Source: Phocaeicola_A sp964481755 (lineage in GTDB: Bacteria > Bacteroidota > Bacteroidia > Bacteroidales > Bacteroidaceae). Taken from it: a stretch of 20,381 bases of DNA. The notes beneath the pieces were generated by a model. It saw only the letters and a program-made list of their open reading frames with translations, made no database searches and was not told where the DNA came from. The stretch lies in contig CAYZVH010000038.1 in the NCBI GenBank assembly GCA_964481755.1, forward strand, positions 1-20,381, given 5' to 3'. Positions 5,814-14,500 of the stretch are shown piece by piece. Each line of letters opens with the position of its first letter. The first letter of the stretch is position 1. The position numbers and the translations under genes were made by a program.

Positions 5814-7748
5814 TTAGGAGGGAATATAAAGCAGGCGCGACCCGTAGGACGAGTACGTATTGGACGAGTCATAGCTCAAACCAGCCGCAAAGAGACCGCA
5901 AGCCGAGCCATAGCTCCAATAACCGCCGCGCGAGAAGACGCGCCAACCTGTACTCGACCAACAAGCGTCACATTCGTAAGTGGACTCGCTTCCACTACCT
6001 GCGGCAGACGGGAGAATAACATGAGGATTACTGCCCGTATCAAGTCCCTCCTGTGTGATGTAGCTTGAAGACCAACTCGTAGAGCCTGTGAACGACAATT
6101 TGGTGTAGTTCGTAGCGGTATCGTCTGCGTAATTGGACGGGTTATTGCACACATAATAAGTGCCGCCATTCCAGTTGACACCATCAACCCACTCGTAGAT
6201 ATTGCCCCAAAAGCCCTCAATGCCACGCCAAACCACATCGACTTTGCCATCAGTTCCGGCGGGTCTGCCCGTGAGGTTGGTCACATTGTTGCAAGTACCC
6301 GTGCTGAGAGCCGAACTGTTGCTATCGCAATAACCACGACCAATGACGGACTGAACATTGTTATTAGCAAACTCAACGAGGATAAGCATTTGGATTGCCG
6401 ACAGAGCGGAAATGTCGATAATGCCCCAACCTGTACCCTTTGCCTTTGCGTTAGAGCGCATGGTTGCTCTCGTCTGATTTACCAACGGAGACGCGCCGCT
6501 TGCGGACTTGTTACCGCTCGTGGTCTTATATGCGCCGATATAGATATAATCCGTCTGTGTACCGCCGTGATTGAACGCCGGGTGAAGCGTAAAGCCCGTA
6601 GTAGCCTTATCCGCAATCTTGATATACTCGACATTACCGCTACGATAACGGCGATACCAAAACTTCGGGATTTTGACCATTATATCGCCCGTAGACAGGG
6701 TTTCACGAGCAATGCCGCTCCACGGATAGCAACTGTCGAAATCGCTCGAACCTGCCGTTGTGCCGACAGACGCGGTAGCGGTTTTACCAACAGCGGAGTC
6801 CGTTCTTGCCCAAGCAGGAGAGGTAGCCGTAATGTCACGGCTGATACCGTAGATTTTAACGAACGACAACTCCACACTGAACGACTGCCCAGAGGAAGTA
6901 ACCGATACGGAACTGGAAGCGGAGTCCGAGCCGGAGGTTGCCTTAACCGTCCATGTGCCGACATTATGCACTTGGAAAGTGTAACTGCCGGAGGTGGAAG
7001 TAGCGGTGTACTTCGTGCTACCACATTCGCAGGTAAGTGTTGCACCTGCGGGATAGGTTACAACGATAGAAGCTGTGAAGTAATAGTAGGTTGCCGTGTA
7101 ATCCGTGGTAGTACCTGCAACAGCGACCTTTGCGGTCGTGTTGCTTGGCTGACTGTACCCGTCTTCCGCACCGTATTCGATATGGTAGGTGTGTCCGATA
7201 GGCACAACAAAGGAGGTCGTTTTCTTTGTTTTGGTAAGCGTTGCCGACTGCGTAGAAGCGGACTCTGTTTCATCAACGCAGGTAATTACCACACTGGAAA
7301 ACGCAGAATCATCGTCAATGGAAATAGTGACATTTGCGATTTCACCTGCGGCGGGGGTTGCGTCCGCTCTGTTTGCCGCATTGGTTGACAGGTTATAGAC
7401 ACCCTGTACGGAATACGGGAACGCAGAGAAATAATACTGCTTGCCCTTAGTGAGTCCGCTCACTTCAAAAGGTTCGGAGACATACTTGCCGAGGTCGGTA
7501 TTATCGACCACGAGCGTACCCTCCGAGGTCTTAGTGGGATATGCGGTATCGCTCATGCAAATCATTACGCCGCCCACCGAGCAAATCAGATTGCCGCTTG
7601 CGTCATAGCTATCGGCGGGTTCTTGGAACTTGAGTCCGATACTGGTTGCGGAAAGCGAGTATGCGGTAAAGCTCCTCATATTGTTCGGGGCTTGCCCGAT
7701 TTTCTGCAATAGACTGTCAACAGTCCATTTTGCTTCTGCCCAAGACAT
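5814..7748 (-). CDS. Tail fibre / receptor-binding protein, DGR target
   Basis: This 644-residue protein lies at the end of the tail gene block. Residues about 1-130 hold a short N-terminal segment and a fibronectin-III-like beta domain. About 136-295 are further Ig-like beta domains rich in Thr/Ser (ASIVVTYPAGATLTCECG). From about 300 to the end is a formylglycine-enzyme/C-type-lectin-like domain with KIPKFWYRRY, RGIEGFWGNIYEWVDG (about 508-523) and GWRVFSRGGYW (601-611), the fold used by DGR variable proteins to display diverse residues. The VR covers codons 603 to 641, stopping three residues before the end. Variable positions are 606, 607, 610, 612, 613, 616, 621, 623, 625, 626, 632 and 634, now mostly Tyr, Ser, Gly and Ala. 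Its start directly follows the preceding stop codon (TAA ATG), after GGAGG. It probably binds the host surface; the receptor is unknown. Confidence 0.93.
   Translation of the reverse strand: MSWAEAKWTVDSLLQKIGQAPNNMRSFTAYSLSATSIGLKFQEPADSYDASGNLICSVGGVMICMSDTAYPTKTSEGTLVVDNTDLGKYVSEPFEVSGLTKGKQYYFSAFPYSVQGVYNLSTNAANRADATPAAGEIANVTISIDDDSAFSSVVITCVDETESASTQSATLTKTKKTTSFVVPIGHTYHIEYGAEDGYSQPSNTTAKVAVAGTTTDYTATYYYFTASIVVTYPAGATLTCECGSTKYTATSTSGSYTFQVHNVGTWTVKATSGSDSASSSVSVTSSGQSFSVELSFVKIYGISRDITATSPAWARTDSAVGKTATASVGTTAGSSDFDSCYPWSGIARETLSTGDIMVKIPKFWYRRYRSGNVEYIKIADKATTGFTLHPAFNHGGTQTDYIYIGAYKTTSGNKSASGASPLVNQTRATMRSNAKAKGTGWGIIDISALSAIQMLILVEFANNNVQSVIGRGYCDSNSSALSTGTCNNVTNLTGRPAGTDGKVDVVWRGIEGFWGNIYEWVDGVNWNGGTYYVCNNPSNYADDTATNYTKLSFTGSTSWSSSYITQEGLDTGSNPHVILPSAAGSGSESTYECDACWSSTGWRVFSRGGYWSYGSACGLFAAGLSYDSSNTYSSYGSRLLYIPS
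5828..5943 (-). repeat. DGR variable repeat (VR) in the tail-fibre 3' end
   Basis: This is the 116-nt partner of the TR at 5621-5736. Substitutions at TR adenines are 9 to G, 7 to T and 3 to C; the other 11 adenines are unchanged. Twelve amino acids change (for example Asn to Tyr four times and Asn to Ser three times) and one codon changes silently. The GC-rich stretch GGGTCGCGCC near the 3' end is identical in both copies, as expected near the initiation-of-homing end. Similarity stops abruptly at both edges. Confidence 0.95.
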
Positions 7749-8465
7749 TTACACTACCTCCTCTGTGATATTCAGACCATCGTCACTGAATGTAATGGTC
7801 TTAGTGTATACGAGCGTATAGCTCCCGTCCGTCTGTTTCTCATAGAGCTTTTGAGTGATAACCGTGTCGGAAGTAAACACCGTTTCGATTTTCTTATTTC
7901 CTGCCGAGTCAATTTCCGTGATGGTCTTTCCATCGGTAGAGAAAGTGGTCTCGCGGGGGTCGAAACCGTCCGTTTTGGTATCGAGAGCGTCAATCTCATT
8001 TTGCAAATGACCTGCAACATCTTCTCCCAACTGACCTTTAATGAACTCGAACCAAGTTGTGAAAAGTGCCTGTTGCTGACTCTCAAATGTGTTCATTTCC
8101 GTGCGGTAATCGGTTTGGAGAGTGGTGATTACCTCGTCTCCCTGTTCCTCCAACGCTTTGACATACGCCGAGAAACCACTCTGCTTAGTGTTCGCTTCAC
8201 CCTCGAACAGCCCTTTTTGCGTGTCGAAATAGTTTTGGAACGCTTCATACAGGTCACTGCCGCTTTCCACCATCGACATAAGGGTATTGAGAGCTTCGTT
8301 CATGCGGTTCGCGTCTTTCGCTCCGAAAAAGGAGTTTTCTTTGCTACTGTACGCGGTCACATCTTGGAACGATACCGTACCGTCCTCATTGGTAATGGTG
8401 TTGTACCGTTTCAAACCGCTCCACACAGCGTCCGTGTAATTTACGGGTAACAGTTCCCAAGACAT
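7749..8465 (-). CDS. Baseplate/tail-tip associated protein, probable fibre adaptor
   Basis: This 238-residue protein opens MSWELLPVNYTDAVWSGLKRY. It has a central helical, coiled-coil-prone region (about residues 60-170: MNEALNTLMSMVESGSDLYE, then LEEQGDEVITTLQTDYRTEM) and a beta-rich C-terminus of Thr-rich strands (KTITEIDSAGNKKIETVFTS). The position between the tail-tip proteins and the fibre, and the helical-then-beta build, fit a baseplate or fibre-attachment protein; I cannot name a family. Its start directly follows the preceding stop (TAA ATG) and uses an AAAGGAGG lying in the codons for the upstream protein's last residues (KGGDL), which implies coupled translation. Confidence 0.7.
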   Translation of the reverse strand: MSWELLPVNYTDAVWSGLKRYNTITNEDGTVSFQDVTAYSSKENSFFGAKDANRMNEALNTLMSMVESGSDLYEAFQNYFDTQKGLFEGEANTKQSGFSAYVKALEEQGDEVITTLQTDYRTEMNTFESQQQALFTTWFEFIKGQLGEDVAGHLQNEIDALDTKTDGFDPRETTFSTDGKTITEIDSAGNKKIETVFTSDTVITQKLYEKQTDGSYTLVYTKTITFSDDGLNITEEVV

Positions 8466-8900
8466 TTATAGGTCTCCTCCTTTCATTCCAAAGTTCCAAG
8501 TAAACATTCTTCGCCCCTCAGACTCGTTCGTGAGCCTGTTATAGAGGTCAAGGATTGCGCCCTCCAAACGGTTTAACTCTGTGAAATCCATTGTATTTCC
8601 GTTCGCTACATAGGTCGGCGGGTTGCCGTATGCGCGTTGGAGGGTCTTGCTGTTAATGGTTTTCAGATTTTCCTCAAGCTGATTGATTTCGTCAGCGTAG
8701 AAGTAATCCGAGTAGGTACGGTCTTCACCGAGAGACACGATAGAAAACTCATCGTACATTTTCAGTGCCAGTTCCCGCAGATAGGTGAGGTTGTTCTTGA
8801 TACGGTTGAAATCCGTTGCATTGAATCTGTCTCCCGTATACACCCCGTCAGCGGTATTCGTAACACCGTACCAATCTGTTTTAGGTGTTGTCCATGCCAT
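8466..8900 (-). CDS. Phage tail/baseplate structural protein, function unknown
   Basis: This 144-residue protein begins MAWTTPKTDWYGVTNTADGV and contains FNATDFNRIKNNLTYLRELA and FTELNRLEGAILDLYNRLTN, two helical 'N.L..L' stretches. Proteins of this kind recur between tail-tip and fibre genes in phages of Clostridia, so a structural role near the baseplate is likely, but nothing here shows a biochemical function. The start at 8900 follows AGGAGG. The stop abuts the next start. Confidence 0.65.
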   Translation of the reverse strand: MAWTTPKTDWYGVTNTADGVYTGDRFNATDFNRIKNNLTYLRELALKMYDEFSIVSLGEDRTYSDYFYADEINQLEENLKTINSKTLQRAYGNPPTYVANGNTMDFTELNRLEGAILDLYNRLTNESEGRRMFTWNFGMKGGDL

Positions 8901-8902
8901 AC

Positions 8903-11125
8903 TTAACCTCCTGTTCTACGAGCCGTGACCTTACCCGCAAAGCTCTGATTAAAAGTAACGGTGTGGCGATAGATGTTTACTTTCATATCGGTTTGAAACT
9001 CGTTCTCTTGGTAAACAATATCGTTCACATCAATTTCGGGATTACCACGGGTGTCGTACTCGTACTCAATGCCGGACTGATAATACTCACCGAGCCAGTC
9101 CGCGAGGTCTTGCGCCATTTCCATATTGGAGATGAGAGGGTTTTCCCATTTAACTGTCTTGCCCCGGTTGTTAAGAGTTTTGGTTGCGTACCGCTCCACG
9201 ATTTTGTAGCGATAGCCCGAAATCTCTAACTTGTATGTGCCTGTCACCGTGAACTTGACCGTGATATAGTAGTTGCCCGATTCTACAATGCTCACGCCGC
9301 CCGACTGACTTTCCAATACGGCAGAGAAGCCGTAGGAGGGTTCACCCACGAAAAAGGTCTCTACATCACCTGTCGTAACGGTGACTTCCTCGCTCACAAG
9401 ATTTTCCTGCTGATTGCCCGTTTGGTAACTGTAACAAGGTACGATTACCTCTTTAACAAGCTCCTGCTTGATAGCTTTCGGGGAGGAGGTCATATCGGTG
9501 CGGGTCATGGTGAAGTCCGTAATATCACCGAAACTGAAATTGTTCAGTACAATGCGGCTATACGGTTCGGCGGTCTGTGTGAACTCGATTTTCATAACAT
9601 CGAAATCGTCAAAGTCCGTGTGAATGATAGTGGTTTTGCTGATTTCGTCAGCCCCGACCTCGTACTCTGTCACGAGCGTTCCGTCATTGTAAGTACGGAT
9701 AGTGAACGCCGCAGGAACGGCATACCCGAACGACAGCTTTACACCGTAGTACATACAGGCAACTTCCTGTGTAATCGTGATAACGGGGTTCGTAGTGAAC
9801 TTCCCGTCCGCGTCCGACTGCACCGCCGAAATAAAGCCTGTGTTCAATGTAGCGGTGCTGAAATCACGGGGCAGGAAGAACATCTTACCGTCTGCCGTGG
9901 TGTAGTTCTGAGCAAAGGTAGCGTATTCGTCCTTGCTCGTACCGTCCATAATCTTTGCGATATTGGAGTAGGTCGCTTCTTCGTTTACGCTTGCCGCCGC
10001 TTCGGGAATGAAGTTGGACTTTATCTTGATACCGCCCATACGCGTTTGCGACAGTACGCACCGACAGGCATTGGCGATAATCTGCAACGCTTCCTTGTGC
10101 TGAACACGCGGAATAGGGTTCTTGCTTTTCAGATTTTTCAACTGCGGGTCGATATAGTATTCTGTCAGCCCTGCGTCTGTCAGTACCTCAAGAGCCAAAT
10201 CGTAATAGCTCTTGCCCTCACTCTGATACAACCCCTTGTAATACTCTGCGTCCATACTGCGGAACACATCTTGGCAACGGATAGTAGCAGTGTAATCGTC
10301 CGACTCCCATTCTGAGCATAACAGGCGGTTTCCTCTAATCCACTCAACCTCTCCCGTAGGAAGCTGATACCCGTAGTAGATTTCCATTTCCTGTCCTGTT
10401 TCGAGGAAGTTAATAGCGGACTTCGGATTGTCCACATTGAAGTAATGGTCGTAATTCTTGAGTTGCACCGAGAAATCAATCTGCGGCACATCTGCTCCGA
10501 TGGGAGACACATAGCTTTCGAGAGTGGAACTCATCACCGAATCGTTGTAGTACACAAGACCGTAACCAAATCGGATAGAGTAGATACGCGCCCGACTGTT
10601 AGGGTTCTTCATGTTGTAAACGACTAACTTTACAGCGGTTGTATTCGTCAGCACCTCCTCAGTGCTGAAATTGCCCTCCGTGTTGTTTCGGAACTCGACT
10701 ACCTGTCCGCTACTGCTCACCAAATCGAAATCCACCGGGTAATTCTCACCGAAATTAATGGTAATGCCTTTGAAGTCCGTGGCAGGAACATTGAGGTTGA
10801 TGGTAAGCTCAAATTGTGCCTGCGTGAGCAGTTCCTTGCTGATAATGCCCGTGTCGAGGTAGGCGTTGGACGCGTTCTGCCGGGGGAGAAAGAACATCGT
10901 CCCGTCTACCTTAGTGAAGTTTTCCTCAAGGGTTGCGTAGATGGTATCGTCTGTCTTTTCGGACAGGATATTTGCCGAGTTCGAGTAATAGGAGAAATCC
11001 CCCGGTTGAATTTTTGCTTTTGCTTGTGCTTCTTGATTGAGGAGACCGAAAGAAATCATGATATATGCTCTCTCGCGGAGAGAGGATTTCATGCTTTCCT
11101 TATATGCTTTTGAAACCTTTTGCAT
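8903..11125 (-). CDS. Tail-tip / baseplate hub protein with a duplicated beta domain
   Basis: This 740-residue protein follows the distal-tail gene, where siphophages place the tail-tip (Tal/baseplate hub) protein. Residues about 200-385 and 540-720 look like the hub scaffold (GQEMEIYYGYQLPTGEVEW, RCQDVFRSMDAEYYKG, GNPEIDVNDIVYQENEF). Two copies of one extra domain are inserted, at about 51-190 and 387-535. Both open with the same pattern (ENFTKVDGTMFFLPR; QNYTTADGKMFFLPR), continue LDTGIIS or LNTGFIS, and end in an IRFGYG or FSFGD strand. These are probably carbohydrate- or host-binding beta domains. I see no endopeptidase or lysozyme motif. The start at 11125 follows AAGGAGGGG. The hub role rests mainly on gene order. 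Confidence 0.75.
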   Translation of the reverse strand: MQKVSKAYKESMKSSLRERAYIMISFGLLNQEAQAKAKIQPGDFSYYSNSANILSEKTDDTIYATLEENFTKVDGTMFFLPRQNASNAYLDTGIISKELLTQAQFELTINLNVPATDFKGITINFGENYPVDFDLVSSSGQVVEFRNNTEGNFSTEEVLTNTTAVKLVVYNMKNPNSRARIYSIRFGYGLVYYNDSVMSSTLESYVSPIGADVPQIDFSVQLKNYDHYFNVDNPKSAINFLETGQEMEIYYGYQLPTGEVEWIRGNRLLCSEWESDDYTATIRCQDVFRSMDAEYYKGLYQSEGKSYYDLALEVLTDAGLTEYYIDPQLKNLKSKNPIPRVQHKEALQIIANACRCVLSQTRMGGIKIKSNFIPEAAASVNEEATYSNIAKIMDGTSKDEYATFAQNYTTADGKMFFLPRDFSTATLNTGFISAVQSDADGKFTTNPVITITQEVACMYYGVKLSFGYAVPAAFTIRTYNDGTLVTEYEVGADEISKTTIIHTDFDDFDVMKIEFTQTAEPYSRIVLNNFSFGDITDFTMTRTDMTSSPKAIKQELVKEVIVPCYSYQTGNQQENLVSEEVTVTTGDVETFFVGEPSYGFSAVLESQSGGVSIVESGNYYITVKFTVTGTYKLEISGYRYKIVERYATKTLNNRGKTVKWENPLISNMEMAQDLADWLGEYYQSGIEYEYDTRGNPEIDVNDIVYQENEFQTDMKVNIYRHTVTFNQSFAGKVTARRTGG

Positions 11126-11137
11126 AAAATCCCCTCC

Positions 11138-11509
11138 TTACTCTCCGCAGTCAATCAGATTTACCTTGCAATTCCTGTAATGTGTCGGTTTCCCGGTTTC
11201 GTCCACCCAATACGGTTCGGCAGTTCTGTCACCGCAGTACATTTTGATGGTCTTGAGTGAGTTCGACACGGGGTCAGTGAATGTCACATATACGAAAAAG
11301 TGACTCAGTACATTTAGTATTTGCGCCCACTGGTCGGCAGTGAGCCAAGACCACTCAAGACTGTCAATCTTATACTGGTCTCGACCCACACGCTGACCGA
11401 CTACCGCACCGTTGGCATTTCTACCCGCGTCTACCACCGTAGTCACCGTGGGGCGTACTCCTCGCTTCGGAGGAGGTAGCTCGTAACCGTTAATTGCCAA
11501 GTAAGCCAT
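11138..11509 (-). CDS. Probable distal-tail protein
   Basis: This 123-residue protein begins MAYLAINGYELPPPKRGVRP and is mostly beta (IDSLEWSWLTADQWAQIL, FFVYVTFTDPVSNSLKTI), ending NCKVNLIDCGE. Its position directly after the tape measure and before the tail-tip protein is that of a distal-tail (Dit-like) or tail-tip connector protein. I place the start at the ATG at 11509, 7 nt from AAGGAGG; an in-frame GTG two codons earlier overlaps the spacer and is less likely. Function is inferred from position and size. Confidence 0.65.
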   Translation of the reverse strand: MAYLAINGYELPPPKRGVRPTVTTVVDAGRNANGAVVGQRVGRDQYKIDSLEWSWLTADQWAQILNVLSHFFVYVTFTDPVSNSLKTIKMYCGDRTAEPYWVDETGKPTHYRNCKVNLIDCGE

Positions 11510-11521
11510 TCTCACCCCTCC

Positions 11522-14500
11522 TTATCTTGCGAATACATAGCCGTTGGCTTTTTGCTGAGTTGTTACCGCGTCATTGACAACACGGTTGCCAATCTGAACA
11601 ACGGTCTTTTCCTGCTTGTCTGCTTGCCTACGCATATCATTTGCCATCTGCGACAGGGTAGGTTCGATATACTCCCGATAGAACTCCTCCATTCCCTCTT
11701 TGAAACCCGTAGCAGTGACCGTGCTATGCGTTGCCACATCTGCCGAAACAGACTGAGCGAACGAGTCACTGTTGTAGTATTTCAGAGCCGAGGTGTCTAC
11801 GGCAAAGCTCATTGTAGGACTTACGCTTGAGAACGAGTTCGCCCAATCGTCTACAACGCCCTTTGTCGTGCCGCTGAAATTAGAGATACCGAGGTTGTAG
11901 CCGAGAACGGTGTCCTCACCGATACGCATGAACCGCTTGGACGGAGAGTTNNNNNNNNNNNNNNNNNNNNNNNNNNNNNNNNNNNNNNNNNNNNNNNNNN
12001 NNNNNNNNNNNNNNNNNNNNNNNNNNNNNNNNNNNNNNNNNNNNNNNNNNAGTGAGCGTGTTCTTGAACCCGTCCACCAATGTTTTCGCCGCATTGGAGA
12101 AATCCGAGGACTTGGACTCGATACCTGCCACAAAGCCAGTTACAAGCTGTTGACCAACATCGTTCATGTTCACGAACATACCCGTGGACAAATCAACACT
12201 GGTATTGCAGAGCGACTCCATTTCGGTGAGGAAGCCCTTGTAATCCGAGAGCAGTTCAATCGCCGTTTCCAGTTCGGGGACAGCAACTTCCAGTTTGTCA
12301 TTGAGGTCTGAGACCTGCCCGTAGATGTTTTCAACATCTTCTGCCAGTGTTTCGATGGGGTCTTTCGTGAACCAACCTATGATGGTATCAACCGTTGCAC
12401 TCAGTCCGGCAATAGCCGAAACCTCTGTGTACCGAACGACCTGTCCGGCGAAAGCTGTCATGAAGTCCACGAACTCGCTCATGTTGGTAGACAGGCTTGG
12501 CAGGTCTCCGTTGAGATTGTCGAGAGCAGGTGCGAGGTTGTCACTAAGCTCGTCCGCAACCGCTACAAGACTCTCACAGAACGCTACGAACGCGACTGCG
12601 AGTTCAACGAGCAGAGCCGTGCCGAGACCGATAGCCAACGGGAGCAGACCTGCACTTGCAACGGTAGCCACACCGAGAGCGGCAGTTACTACGCCGATAC
12701 CTACGAGCAGAGCCGTACCGAGACCGATACCCGTTGCAATGGTGTCACCGTTATCAAGAACGGGTTGCCATGCTTGCTCGATTTCGTCTAATCCCTTGCC
12801 GATAGCCCAAATCTCTACGAGGAACAGCCCCGTTGCAACGCCCAATTCTGCGAGAATAGCCGTGCCGAGAGCGATGTTCACGATGAGGGTCGTTCCGGCA
12901 GAGCCAAGCAGAGCCGTTGCCACGCCGACCGCCACCAACGCCGCCGTGCCGATACCTACCGCGATAGCGACCGTACCCGCATTGGCTATAACGGGTTGCC
13001 AAGAGTCACCAACCTGTGCCAAGCCCTCACCGAGCAGGATAATCGAGCCGACAATCAGACCTGCGGCAACTGCTACCTCGCCGATAATCACGATACCTAA
13101 ACCGAGGTTCTTTGCGAGAGAGGTGAGGTTCGGGGACAGTTTTGTGCTGACCGTAGTGTCGAGGGTTTCTACCGCCGTTGCAACGCTTGTGGTCGCTTCG
13201 GTAGCCGTACTGATAGTAGCGACTTCCTTGAGTTTAGAAAACGCGTCCAGTGCCACAGCGAGACCGCCTATAATTTCAATAGCACTGATAATCAGTGTGA
13301 CTTTGTCTACGCCCTCCCATTTGCCTGTGCGAATTGCTTCCATGATGTTGTCGATTTCGCCTAAGACACCGCTAATACCTTGCGCTACAAGACTCCAACC
13401 GACAATTTTTAGACCGCCTGTTTTCATTGTGAGCAAGCCAATACCAATACCAATATTGCTTATGCCACTAATAGCCGTACTCACATTGTCCCAATTTACA
13501 TCGTTATTAGCTATATCCGCACACGCGCTAACAATTTCGCCAACACCTTGCACGATTTTTAGAACTCCACCGAGCTTAACATTACCAAGGATAATAAATG
13601 CGTCACCGATTGCGCCAAGCCCCTCTGCAATGAGACCCGCTACATTCTTCACAGACGCACCGTTTTCCAAGATGTCTTGCAAATACTCTGTAAACTTCTT
13701 CAAATCGGCAATCAACATTATGAAGCCGACCAAGCCAGTAGGCGTGGAAAAGCCTTTCATGTTGGACAGTGTATTGAGGAAATTAGTTATACTCTTTGCA
13801 ATCTTCCACGCGGCGAGTCCCGCGCCGATTGCCGTTACCGTCAATAGGATTTTGCCGAGACGGGAATCGAATAGGTCAGACCACGAACTAATTCCATCAG
13901 TGATACCGAGCCATTCTTTCATTTTTTGAATAATCTCGTCAATTCTTGAACCTACCGCGTCTCCAATGAAATCGTAGGTCGGTAGGTCAAACCCAAGACC
14001 CCCGCCGCCAAGACTGCCAACGCCACTCGAACCGCTACTGCTTGTATCTTCCGGCGGGGAAATGACATTCAACTCGTCAATGCCGAGCAGAGCGTTTTTC
14101 AGTTCCTTTGCTTTCTTGGTTGCGTCACCGAGACCGTCACTAATATCGCCTGTACTATCTGCAATTCCACTGACAGACGAACCGATACCGCTGTAATCAA
14201 TCTCCGGCAGTGAGAATCCGAACAGTTTTGCGATAGCGTCCGCGATAAGACGAATGACATTTGCTACCGCGATTGCATAAGGCAGGATTGCGTTTAATGC
14301 CGGGATAAAGATATTACCGATTGCACGAGCGCACTGCGTCACCTGCGCTTGCAGAATACGGAGTTGGTTTGCAGGAGCGTCCAGTGTTCTCGCCATATCG
14401 CCTTGCGCAGTAGTTACCTGTGTCATAATGGCGTAATAACGCAACTCCGCTTTCTCAGCCTGTGTCATAGCCGAGACTTTCTTTTCGATACCGAGTGTGT

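Noticed and set aside
6390..7388. Long plus-strand open frame of about 330 codons opposite the fibre gene
   Set aside because: It lies antisense to a well-supported fibre gene, has no ribosome-binding site, and its composition is that of a reverse-strand shadow.
12569..13030. CRISPR-like or noncoding tandem repeat
   Set aside because: The period of 231 nt keeps frame with the tape measure and similarity is clearest at protein level, so it is a coding repeat.
12325..13929. 534-codon plus-strand open frame opposite the tape measure
   Set aside because: It is low-complexity (Ala, Pro, Thr, Ile, Val) as expected from the complement of Gly/Ala/Val codons, it is antisense to the tape measure, and has no recognisable domain.
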